Source: CAZMNY01 sp964567745 (GTDB lineage: Bacteria > Planctomycetota > Planctomycetia > Pirellulales > Pirellulaceae). Taken from it: a stretch of DNA of 64,000 nt. This document shows positions 35,377 to 44,212 of this stretch, piece by piece (within the stretch, counting starts at the first letter, position 1; each line of letters starts with the position of its first letter). The notes below the pieces were generated by a model. It saw nothing but the letters and a program-made list of their open reading frames with translations. It was not told the origin of the DNA and did no database searches. A program made the position numbers and the translations under genes. The stretch spans positions 1 through 64,000 of the forward strand of contig CAZMNY010000004.1 of the NCBI GenBank assembly GCA_964567745.1, read 5' to 3'.

Positions 35377-36333
35377 CTAGACGTTCTTGGATAGAGCCAT
35401 CCGCAACGTCACGGATTCGATCAGGTCGGTTGCCGATTCCTCAACGTCCAGCACGTAACGGTTGGTCACGCTGGTGTAATAGTTGTAGGCGATAAACGCG
35501 GGGATTCCGACGATCAGGCCAAAGCAAGTCGTCAGCAGCGAAACTTGGATACCGCCAGCGGCCGCGAGCACGATGTTGGTTTCGCCCATCTTCTCGACAA
35601 TGTCCTTAAACGACACGATCATGCCCTGCACGGTTCCGAGAAAACCAAGCATCGGGGCGGCGCTAGAAATGGTCGCCAGCACGGCGAGGTTCTTTTCCAA
35701 AGCGGCGAGGATATGAATGCTGTAATCGTCCATCGCTTTGACGACTTGAGGTTCAATCGTCGAGGCGTCGTAACCGAGCCGCCTGAGCACATAATATTTC
35801 CTCAGCCCACTCGAGAGCACAGCTGGAACAGGGCCCTGCTCGGCTTCGCAGAGCTTTAGCGCTTCTTCGACTCGATCTTCGTGAAGCAGTGTCAAAACCT
35901 GATCGCGAACCTGCTCGGCATTTGTGTTTACCATCCGCAAACTACGAAACCGCTCGATGATCACGCCTGTGGCCAAGATGCCCATCAATGCAATCGGCCA
36001 CATGAACAAGCCGCCTTCGAGCAGCAAGCCGATCGCGCCCGAATTCCAGATCGTCTTTTCGTTGACCTCGGCGTCCTCGGATTCGTCCGTCGGCGCCGCC
36101 TCGGAATCGCCTTCACTGGTCGCCTCTTCGCCGTCCGTCTCGCCGCTATCGCCTTCAGTCGAGGCGTCTACTGAGGGCTTGTCGGCGTCCGCGTTCGAGT
36201 CGGTTTCCGTCGACGCGGCGGTTTCGCCAGCGGGCGATTGCCCCCAAAGGTTTTGGTCCCAAAGCGACAGCGGAATGATAATCATGGCGAGCATCAAACA
36301 GATGGCTCGCGGGTTTTCAAGCAGCTTGTTCAT
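35377..36333 (-). CDS. MotA/TolQ/ExbB proton-channel protein with acidic N-terminal extension
   Basis: A 318-residue inner-membrane protein. An N-terminal hydrophobic segment (AICLMLAMIIIPLSLW) and an acidic, Ser/Thr/Glu-rich linker (about 33-95) precede the ExbB core. TM1 is about 100-125 (GGLFMWPIALMGILATGVIIERFRSL). A cytoplasmic helical domain follows. Then come the two conserved helices: ISSAAPMLGFLGTVQGMIVSFK, with the family Pro-x-x-Gly-x-x-Gly-Thr-Val motif, and LLTTCFGLIVGIPAFIAYNYY. By family it conducts protons with ExbD/TolR to power work at the outer membrane. It follows the giant TPR gene by 19 bp. Confidence 0.92.
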   Translation of the reverse strand: MNKLLENPRAICLMLAMIIIPLSLWDQNLWGQSPAGETAASTETDSNADADKPSVDASTEGDSGETDGEEATSEGDSEAAPTDESEDAEVNEKTIWNSGAIGLLLEGGLFMWPIALMGILATGVIIERFRSLRMVNTNAEQVRDQVLTLLHEDRVEEALKLCEAEQGPVPAVLSSGLRKYYVLRRLGYDASTIEPQVVKAMDDYSIHILAALEKNLAVLATISSAAPMLGFLGTVQGMIVSFKDIVEKMGETNIVLAAAGGIQVSLLTTCFGLIVGIPAFIAYNYYTSVTNRYVLDVEESATDLIESVTLRMALSKNV

Positions 36334-36352
36334 TACATCTCATTGTGGTGGG

Positions 36353-39300
36353 TCAATTGTCCTGGTCGATGCTGTTTGCTTCAGCTTCGAATTGTTGCAG
36401 CATCTCAGGCAGCGCCAAGCGACCTCGCGCGTACTTGGCTGCTTCGCTCGACGGGTAATCCCAGCGGCAGCGGTTGTACCGACGGAACGCTTCCCGGTTG
36501 TTTCGTCCGAGCCGATAACTTTCACCCGACCAAAACAGCGAGTCGGCGCCCAGTGCATCGTCTGGGAACAGCTTGGCGAATCGATCGAACGCTTGTCCGG
36601 CAACTGAATACTTCTCATCTTTGTAGTAGCATTGCCCAACCAGGAAGGCGATCTTCGGCGCGTGTTGATTCCCGTCGAATCGCTCAAGAAACTTCTCGCC
36701 GACCTGCGCGGCAACGGTGAAGTTCTTGTTCTTGAAGAAGTAGTTGGCGATACGAATCATTACGCTGGCGATTAACGGACTCTTGGGGTGAGTCGCTGCG
36801 AGAGTAACGTAGGCCTCAAGGGCTTCATCGAAGTCGCCCGATTCTTCGTGGCACTGAGCCAATTTGTAGCGCGCGTCCGGCACGAGCGCGTTTTCGGGAT
36901 ACTGCTGTATGATCATTTCATACGACCGAATCGCCTCGGGCCATTCGTCGAGCTCTTGGGAAAACTGCGCTAAGAGATAGGCGACTCGCGGTGCATACTT
37001 GGGGTCGGGATAGTCTTCCATGACCTCCTTGAGAATTCGGCGCCCCGCCTCGAGGTCTGATTTTTCGTCGTCGCCTCGCTTCAGTTCGCGGTGGCTCTTG
37101 AAAAGTTCGAAGTAACTTTCGGCAATGCGAAACTTCGTTTCCACCGCGAGATTCTCATCGTTAAACGTCTTCGTAAACGCCGATACCAATCCGTCCGTGC
37201 CGACAACAACCGGCAATTCGGTAAACGATGCTTCGGCCTCGTCCAGCGGCGACGCTGGGTCGTTGTAGGCGGCTCGAACATTGTCGCCGAAGTAACTCTC
37301 GATGATCGCTTCCGTCTCAGACGCGTTGCCGGGTGTCGGCGAGTCGATTGCCTTGAGCAGGAACGAGCCAGTGAAAACGCCGCTATGCACGGTTGATTCC
37401 GAAAGGCGAACGGTCTCTTTCTCGCCATTGGTCGTTGTGATTTCCACATCGATCAGGTCTCGATCGTTTGAAACGTCTTGATCCGGATCGTTGACGAGCA
37501 GATAGAGCTTCTCTCCTACGTGAAGGCGATCGATCGGATCTTCATACTCGCGATCCGTGATCTGCAGCGTTCCGAGCGAGACGAGCTGGGCGTCGTCGGC
37601 CAAATCCTCCGGCTTACCTTCGGCTCGGCGTTCGTCGTGATAGGTCGCTTTGATGATGTCCTTGCCGGACAAATTCAAAACGTGAATCACAAGGTTGTCG
37701 ATAATCGAATCGGGTTCTTCTTCCTCTTCGTCCGTCGCTTCCTTAGCGCGGCCGATCAATCGCCGCGGCATGTCTTGCGTTAGCGGCGTTACGACAGGGC
37801 TATCTTTTCCGCCAAGTTGCATTAACACTTGGCCGACGAATCGTCCTTCCCGAAGTGCGGCGTTGTCAACGTCGCGAGGCGCGTTGGGCCAAAATGCTTC
37901 GGAAATGACGCACTCCACATCGACCGTCGCGCCATCGGTTGTGACGACTCGCACGACGACTCGGCTGCGGCTGTCCTTGGCGGAGTCTGGATCGATAACC
38001 TCAATCGTCAGCGGCGCTTCAAACGCGACTCGCGCGGGCGCGTCTGGATCGTCGCTGTCGCCGCCGTCGTAGTTAAACGTTGGCTTGGCCTTCGAATCGA
38101 CTGGTGCCGGCGTCACCGTGCTCGGCAATACGCGAACAATGCCGTCACTCGGCTTGTTGACGAAGACTTCAGCGCGCCGCGGAACGGCATGACCCGGGAA
38201 CGTGTTCTGCTGATCCATATACTGCAAGTAGACCACGTCGCCTTCGGCAACATTGAGCGTGATGGCGCCCTCCTCGCCGTCGACTTCTTGCTTCTCCGCG
38301 TCGGTGAAGATTTTTCGCGTGAAAACGCCGGTGTTCTCTTCCGTCTCCGTCGCACGCAACTTAATCGGTTCGTTGTCATTGACGAAGACCTCGAAGGCGA
38401 CCTTGTCTCGCGCAGCGGTCGAGTCTTGGTCGTAGTCGACGATCTCGACAACGATTTCTTCGCCCGGATCGACTCGCATCAAGTCTTTTCGCAGCGTGTC
38501 GGTGACACCTGCGGAATTTACGTCATAGTCATATCCGATCGGCGTCACTGAACCATTGTTGTAGGTGGCGGTGAGTTCGCGAGTCAGCAATCGGCTCGCT
38601 CCGCTCAGCGTTTGAGTTTGATCGTCGGTGTAGGTCGCGGTGACGGTGTCGCCTGCCGCGATCTCAAGTGTGTTGTTGCTCGCAAGCGAAAGGATGTCGG
38701 CTTCCGTCGGAATATAGACTTTCCCTTTCACCGCATGGCCAACTTCGACATGGTTGATCGACATCGATTCGCCTAGGTATTCGTGAGCAACCAGACGAGT
38801 GTAGCGGAGCTCTTTCTCCGGGAAGCGGAACTCCCATTCCGATCCGAGATTGATGACAGTCGCCGCGTTGGACGGCCGCAAAGAGATGTTCTTCAGATTC
38901 ATCAGCGCGCCGCCGGAGATCGAACTGGGTTGAATCGACAGGCTCTGCTGACCGGGCGATTCGACTAAGACCACACCCACGATCATCTGCTCGTATTTGT
39001 CCCACGATCCCGTGTTGGCGATGGCGCCCTGAAGCGACTGAGCTCCGAATTGGAGATCGAAGCCGCCGCCGTTGCCTGGATGCGAATAGTCGATAACCAC
39101 TTCGTAGACGCCGGCCTGAGTGCACTCGAATTCCCACTCGGCGACATCGTCCGTCGAATTCCAATTCCCAATCAACTTCGCTCCGTCCTTCTCGACAACC
39201 GCAAACGTTTCCGTTTTCTTATGCAGCTTAGCCGCATCCGCCGTCAGCTCGACGGCGGGCGCGCTGAGTTGGGCGGGGGGAGCGACTTCGACGGCTGCCG

Positions 39301-42300
39301 GCGATTCAAGATTGAAGTCGTCGGCGTGGAATGGTGAGAGAGTGACCGTGGCCGAGTCCAAACGAGCTCTCGCTCGTGTGGCGGTCAGCGTTTGGGTACC
39401 GTTGGAAACGGCCGAGAAGATTGTCAATTCATGGACGCCCTTCTTGAGCCAGAGGTCGACGCCGCGACCGCCACGGCCGGGACTCAACTCCAAAATGCCG
39501 TCAACAGACAGGGCCGTTTTGGCGCCCGCGACGGCAAAGCGAATCGCGCCGTCTTCGGGCTGCACAAATTTCCCGAACCAAACCACGGCGTGGGCCGTGT
39601 TGGAGTCTTCATCATCGGGATCGCGCGCCCATTGCAGCAGATCGACCTTGGACTCCTCAACAGGCTTTGAGTTGCGAGCCAAGTTGACGATCTGTTGCCA
39701 AGTCGTATAGGAAGTGTAATTCCCTCGGAAGACTCGCTGAGTCATTTGGCTGAATTCGTCGGCGACATCCTGGGCTTCGATCAAGTTGGGATAGGCGGCC
39801 AGTCGGAACCAGAACTCGCCGTCGTAACTGCCCTGCAATTCACCTCGAACCGGCGCGCCTTTTTCGCTGTTGGGAGTCGAGATGCGAACTCGCGAAACCG
39901 GGAACAGATCCTTCATGTCGACCGTCAATTGCTTCGGCGTCGCGCCATCAGGCTGGCTTTGCCAAAACGTCGCCGGATCCTTGTCGATAGCCATGACCGG
40001 ACCGTGATCGATCGCAGAGTCAGTCGCCAGCGCCCCGGCTGGCAGCTCGGCCGACGGCAACGTCGCCTCGAACACGCCAGAGTGGCTATCCGTCTCTTCC
40101 GCTTTCAGCTGCACTTCGTCGCCGCTATCGGTGGCGACTTTGACAACGACCGTGTCGGGCTTGTCGGTGAGATCCCGATCACCGTCCTTGATGCGAACGT
40201 AGATCGGATTGCCGGGTTTGATTTGGTTGTCGGGTCGAATCTGCGACACGCGACGATCCGCGTTTTCTGCGTCGTTCGTCTCGATCGACAGTTGTTGGCT
40301 GAACGACTGCTCTTCTTCGTCTTCGATTCGGCTGCTGGCGACTTCGAATTCAGCGCTCGAGGCCATGCTGATCTCGACATCCGACAGCGGCACGTTTCGG
40401 AATTCCGACTTAAACTCGTCTGGGTAATCGCAGTGAACGACGTCGCCGCCCATCACTTGAAGCACATCGTCCTTCGGTTTCGCTGACCCCAACTGGGTCT
40501 CCAGGTCGAAGCGGAAGAGTCCGCGACCAGCGCCGGCGCTCGAAAGATAAACAAGTTCTTCGTCTCCGCCTGGCTCGGTGCGAACCAAGACGGGGATCTT
40601 GTTGTGCCCACGACTGATCCCCAGGTCGCTGTCATGAACAACGATCGAAAGCGGTACGCCAGGATTGTGGCGCCGCTTGCTCTTCTGACCGAGCCGTCCC
40701 ACGGTTCGGAGTAGATTGAGTTGGTCGATGTAACGCTCTTCTACGCGATAAACTTCCGCCAGATTAAACAGCGTTTGGTTGGCCAACTCGACGTCCGGCA
40801 CGCGTTCGAGGACCGTGCGAAAAATGTCTCGAGCTTCGTCGCGGTCGCCCTTGCGGAAAAACAAGACGCCGCGCAGGAAATCGGCTCGAACCATGGTTCG
40901 TGTATCGGAGTGCTGCGAGAGTTTCTCGAAGACACGCTCGGCTTGGTCGAATACTTTCTGTTCCATGAAAGTTTCGCCAACTCCGAATTCCGCATCCAAC
41001 GCTTCCGACGTTTCCGGATATCGGTTGATGACCGTCGTAAATTCGCTTCGAGCAATATCGAAACGTCGGGCTCCGAAATAGTTTCGAGCCAGCAGCAATT
41101 GCATGCGAGCCTTGTCGGCGTCCTCGACCTGTTTCGACTCGCTGTGTTTGACCATCCACGATCGTAAGACATCTTCGACATAATCGAAGTTCTCGTCGCT
41201 TCCGGCGGCAATGAGCGTCTCGCAAATGAAGACGAGAAAGTCGACCGGCAGCTCGTTACGGTGCTCATCAAACAGCGACTTGTTCGATTGGTACATGTCG
41301 AACGCCAACCGACGATCGCCCAATCGTAGATAGAGAGCCGATTGCAGCAGCGGCGCGAGCGGGCTGCTTTCATCGATCGTGAGGCCGACCGCGCCCATGC
41401 GTGCGTAACTTGCGCTGACGATCTTTTGGACGCTCTCTTTTCGCCTTGAGTCAACGCTGGGAATGTTGGCCAACATCCCAGTGGCGATCGTGGCGGATTC
41501 GACGAAGTTCTTCTTAGCCAGGGCGGCCTGAGCGAAGGGCGCCAAAGGATCCCAACCCCAGTATTGGTCGCCGACCGAGCGAGTCGCTTTTTGGATTTCG
41601 AGCAAACGCGCGATCGCGGTTCGTTTCTCCTTCGGCTCCAGTTCGAGCAGCATCAGGTTGGCTATCGCCGAAGTTGGCGTCAAATCGAGATCTCTAACGA
41701 CCTGAAACACCTTGTCGCGCTGCTTGGCGTCGGCCATTTCGTCTTGGCGATACTTGTTGATCCAAGCGTACGCGTAACTCGTGTCAAAGTCCCAACCGTC
41801 GAGCGGTCGTTCGCGGTGCAGCGTCGCGGTGGCTGCGAGCGTCTTGGTGAAGGCGTCAAACCGATCCTCCTTGAGATGCAGGTCGGCCAGCCAGCTAGAA
41901 TACCGGCCATGGAAGGGCGTCGGCGTCTTAACCAAGCTCTCCATGAACGGTCGCTTTTGGTTGTCTTCAAGCTGATTGTATAGCCGCCAAGCGCACTCGC
42001 GAGATTCGTAGTGGTTCTTGAATTGATTGACGTGGGACCGCCAAAGTTGCAGCGCCTCGTTCTTCATTTCGTACTTGAGCAGCGTGTCGCCAAAATAGGA
42101 TGCATAGGTCGGGTCAATCGCGTTCGGCGCCTTGTTGACGGCAAGCGTCGCCTGCCTCGCACGATTCATCCAGTCGTAGGCTCGACGCGCGAGTTGAGCG
42201 TCTTTGTTGGCGTCGGCGGCGAGGAACAATCGACGGGCGAGATTCGAGTCGTAGCGAGTTGGCGGGAACTTGAGAAACAACAGAGCAGCTTCCTTGCGAA

Positions 42301-44065
42301 CTTCAGGCGGGCTGTAATCAGTGGCGCTCACCAAGTACGCGGCGGCAGCCTCTTCATCTTTGGGGAATCGACGCAGGTATTGAGACCATACGGTTGCGCA
42401 TTCGGATCGCTGCTTGGGCGACGAGTAATGGCGGTAATAGTAGGCTTGCCAATAAGCGACATGTTTGGCGGCTGGTTCTGGAAGAGCGTTGAAATGTTTC
42501 GCGAGCAATTCCTTGCGGGCGATCGAACCCTGCCGACGTGACGCAGTCGCTTGCTGGAGGTAGAGCTTCATCAGCGGATCTTGGTCGGCGGCTTTTAGTT
42601 TTTGAGCAAGCGCCTGAGCCCGTTTCTTCAGGTCCTTGTGTTTGCGGTACGCCTTGACCCATTCCGCCGGATAGTTTCGTAGCCGGTCGTGATGGAGATT
42701 CGCACGTCGCGACTTGAGAACTCGGTCAACTTCCTGTGAGAATTCCGCGTCGGTCTTCGCGTTCGAGAAGAGCCAACTAATCGCGTTGGTGGTGTAGCTG
42801 GAGTTGTCGGGTGCCAACGTGACCAGTTCGCGCAATGCGTTCCGGGTCTTCGCTTCATCTTTCAAGCGGTCTCGATAGATTGAAAACGCCAAGGTGTAGC
42901 GCAGGTAACTTGCCTCTTTCGCATTTCGGCCGATCGCTTCCCGCAGCACTCGCTCGCTCTCAGCGACTTTGGGCGGCTCGGCACCGTTGTGACTGACGAA
43001 TTGAGAGGCGTTGCCGCCGTAGGCCGCGTCCACATAGACCAATTCCCGAAACAACGCCAGCGCGCGAGCCGTGTTTTTGGCTCGAAGATAAGCGTGAGCC
43101 AACATGTATTTGCCCTGGTACCGATTCGCCAGCTTCGGATACTTGGCGACGTAATCGTTGACGATTGACTCCATTTCGTTCGGCGCCGCTTGCGCGCTGT
43201 TGAGCGTCTGCAGTTCACGGAAATGCAGAGCGGCATCCGTGCGAATCGCGCGGGCTTGCTTGAAACTGGCCAACGCGTTGCGGTATTGACCTTGCGCCGA
43301 GTGGTTATCCGCCATGGTGGAATGCAGCAAACGAAGCTCTTCGCGATCTTTGACGAGCCTGTGATTCAAGAGCTGTTGCGCCACAAGGTTGCTCTTCGCG
43401 TACTGACCGGCCGTCCGCCAGGCGGTCACAGAGCGTTGGCCGATTTCTCGCGCTAGATCGTTCTTGGGCACGCGAGCAAACATCTCCTCCGTCAGCTCGG
43501 CGCCGGTGGCCGTGTGCTTTCCTCGCAACCTTTCCAAATAAATCTTCATCGCCTCGATGCCATGAGCGATGCCGACAGCATTCGGTCCCTGCTGCTTCCA
43601 TACCGCGCGAAGAGCATCAGCCGCACCTTCGAATTCATTCGTTTCGCGAAGCGTTCTGGCGAGCCGGATCTGAACATTCGCCTTCTGAGGCGAGGTGGGA
43701 TAGCGAACTAGGAATTGGCGGCACGCGATGACAAGGTCGTTGTTGCGAGACATGATCTCCAACCCGTCCATCAACTTGAGCATCACATCATGGTGACGCG
43801 GATCCCCGGGTTGAGCAGAGCTGAACGTGTTGCCGACCCGGATCAGTCCCAGCACGCGACCGTGCTGATGGTAGAGATCGACCAACTTCACCATGACCTC
43901 GGCGGCGTCGGGCGAAGTCTCTTTGAACTTACCCAAGTCGCCTTCAAGTTTGGTCGCCTGCTGTGAGATTGGATCGGCTGGCTCATCCTGAGCCAACGCG
44001 GCAGCTGAGCCGGTTGCGGCGACGAAGAGAGTGAGTGTACAAAGCAGGCGGGCTTCCGTTTTCAT
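36353..44065 (-). CDS. Giant secreted TPR and multi-beta-domain protein (about 2570 aa)
   Basis: The start at ATG 44065 gives a direct signal peptide (MKTEARLLCTLTLFVAATGSA); ATG 44119 would add 18 polar residues. Residues about 30-1120 are a long TPR-like solenoid. Residues about 1130-2300 are beta-rich. They hold a repeated module with acidic D-x-D-x-D loops and SGVF/TGVF (near 40640, 40190, 38440, 37990 and 37490 in DNA terms), a discoidin-like segment (MAIDKDPATFWQSQPDG), a PA14-like segment (AVWFGKFVQPEDGAIRFAVAG), and a carbohydrate-binding-like sandwich (EFECTQAGVYEVVIDYSHPG). Residues about 2300-2568 are a second TPR block (FRIAESYFELFK, YEMIIQQYPENALVPDARYK). No catalytic motif is seen. 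Directly upstream of ExbB in one operon. Confidence 0.88.
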   Translation of the reverse strand: MKTEARLLCTLTLFVAATGSAAALAQDEPADPISQQATKLEGDLGKFKETSPDAAEVMVKLVDLYHQHGRVLGLIRVGNTFSSAQPGDPRHHDVMLKLMDGLEIMSRNNDLVIACRQFLVRYPTSPQKANVQIRLARTLRETNEFEGAADALRAVWKQQGPNAVGIAHGIEAMKIYLERLRGKHTATGAELTEEMFARVPKNDLAREIGQRSVTAWRTAGQYAKSNLVAQQLLNHRLVKDREELRLLHSTMADNHSAQGQYRNALASFKQARAIRTDAALHFRELQTLNSAQAAPNEMESIVNDYVAKYPKLANRYQGKYMLAHAYLRAKNTARALALFRELVYVDAAYGGNASQFVSHNGAEPPKVAESERVLREAIGRNAKEASYLRYTLAFSIYRDRLKDEAKTRNALRELVTLAPDNSSYTTNAISWLFSNAKTDAEFSQEVDRVLKSRRANLHHDRLRNYPAEWVKAYRKHKDLKKRAQALAQKLKAADQDPLMKLYLQQATASRRQGSIARKELLAKHFNALPEPAAKHVAYWQAYYYRHYSSPKQRSECATVWSQYLRRFPKDEEAAAAYLVSATDYSPPEVRKEAALLFLKFPPTRYDSNLARRLFLAADANKDAQLARRAYDWMNRARQATLAVNKAPNAIDPTYASYFGDTLLKYEMKNEALQLWRSHVNQFKNHYESRECAWRLYNQLEDNQKRPFMESLVKTPTPFHGRYSSWLADLHLKEDRFDAFTKTLAATATLHRERPLDGWDFDTSYAYAWINKYRQDEMADAKQRDKVFQVVRDLDLTPTSAIANLMLLELEPKEKRTAIARLLEIQKATRSVGDQYWGWDPLAPFAQAALAKKNFVESATIATGMLANIPSVDSRRKESVQKIVSASYARMGAVGLTIDESSPLAPLLQSALYLRLGDRRLAFDMYQSNKSLFDEHRNELPVDFLVFICETLIAAGSDENFDYVEDVLRSWMVKHSESKQVEDADKARMQLLLARNYFGARRFDIARSEFTTVINRYPETSEALDAEFGVGETFMEQKVFDQAERVFEKLSQHSDTRTMVRADFLRGVLFFRKGDRDEARDIFRTVLERVPDVELANQTLFNLAEVYRVEERYIDQLNLLRTVGRLGQKSKRRHNPGVPLSIVVHDSDLGISRGHNKIPVLVRTEPGGDEELVYLSSAGAGRGLFRFDLETQLGSAKPKDDVLQVMGGDVVHCDYPDEFKSEFRNVPLSDVEISMASSAEFEVASSRIEDEEEQSFSQQLSIETNDAENADRRVSQIRPDNQIKPGNPIYVRIKDGDRDLTDKPDTVVVKVATDSGDEVQLKAEETDSHSGVFEATLPSAELPAGALATDSAIDHGPVMAIDKDPATFWQSQPDGATPKQLTVDMKDLFPVSRVRISTPNSEKGAPVRGELQGSYDGEFWFRLAAYPNLIEAQDVADEFSQMTQRVFRGNYTSYTTWQQIVNLARNSKPVEESKVDLLQWARDPDDEDSNTAHAVVWFGKFVQPEDGAIRFAVAGAKTALSVDGILELSPGRGGRGVDLWLKKGVHELTIFSAVSNGTQTLTATRARARLDSATVTLSPFHADDFNLESPAAVEVAPPAQLSAPAVELTADAAKLHKKTETFAVVEKDGAKLIGNWNSTDDVAEWEFECTQAGVYEVVIDYSHPGNGGGFDLQFGAQSLQGAIANTGSWDKYEQMIVGVVLVESPGQQSLSIQPSSISGGALMNLKNISLRPSNAATVINLGSEWEFRFPEKELRYTRLVAHEYLGESMSINHVEVGHAVKGKVYIPTEADILSLASNNTLEIAAGDTVTATYTDDQTQTLSGASRLLTRELTATYNNGSVTPIGYDYDVNSAGVTDTLRKDLMRVDPGEEIVVEIVDYDQDSTAARDKVAFEVFVNDNEPIKLRATETEENTGVFTRKIFTDAEKQEVDGEEGAITLNVAEGDVVYLQYMDQQNTFPGHAVPRRAEVFVNKPSDGIVRVLPSTVTPAPVDSKAKPTFNYDGGDSDDPDAPARVAFEAPLTIEVIDPDSAKDSRSRVVVRVVTTDGATVDVECVISEAFWPNAPRDVDNAALREGRFVGQVLMQLGGKDSPVVTPLTQDMPRRLIGRAKEATDEEEEEPDSIIDNLVIHVLNLSGKDIIKATYHDERRAEGKPEDLADDAQLVSLGTLQITDREYEDPIDRLHVGEKLYLLVNDPDQDVSNDRDLIDVEITTTNGEKETVRLSESTVHSGVFTGSFLLKAIDSPTPGNASETEAIIESYFGDNVRAAYNDPASPLDEAEASFTELPVVVGTDGLVSAFTKTFNDENLAVETKFRIAESYFELFKSHRELKRGDDEKSDLEAGRRILKEVMEDYPDPKYAPRVAYLLAQFSQELDEWPEAIRSYEMIIQQYPENALVPDARYKLAQCHEESGDFDEALEAYVTLAATHPKSPLIASVMIRIANYFFKNKNFTVAAQVGEKFLERFDGNQHAPKIAFLVGQCYYKDEKYSVAGQAFDRFAKLFPDDALGADSLFWSGESYRLGRNNREAFRRYNRCRWDYPSSEAAKYARGRLALPEMLQQFEAEANSIDQDN

Positions 44066-44212
44066 TGTTCTATCTCGTCGGGCGAGTTGTGAATCGCTAT
44101 TTTCGTGAACAGAGTTCAAGCGTCGTTCCGAGTTGCTTGGGCCGTTCTGAAATTTTCATCGTTTGGGAAACTCGTGTGTCCATTCATTTTCGCGCTGCCA
44201 ACTGCAAATCCA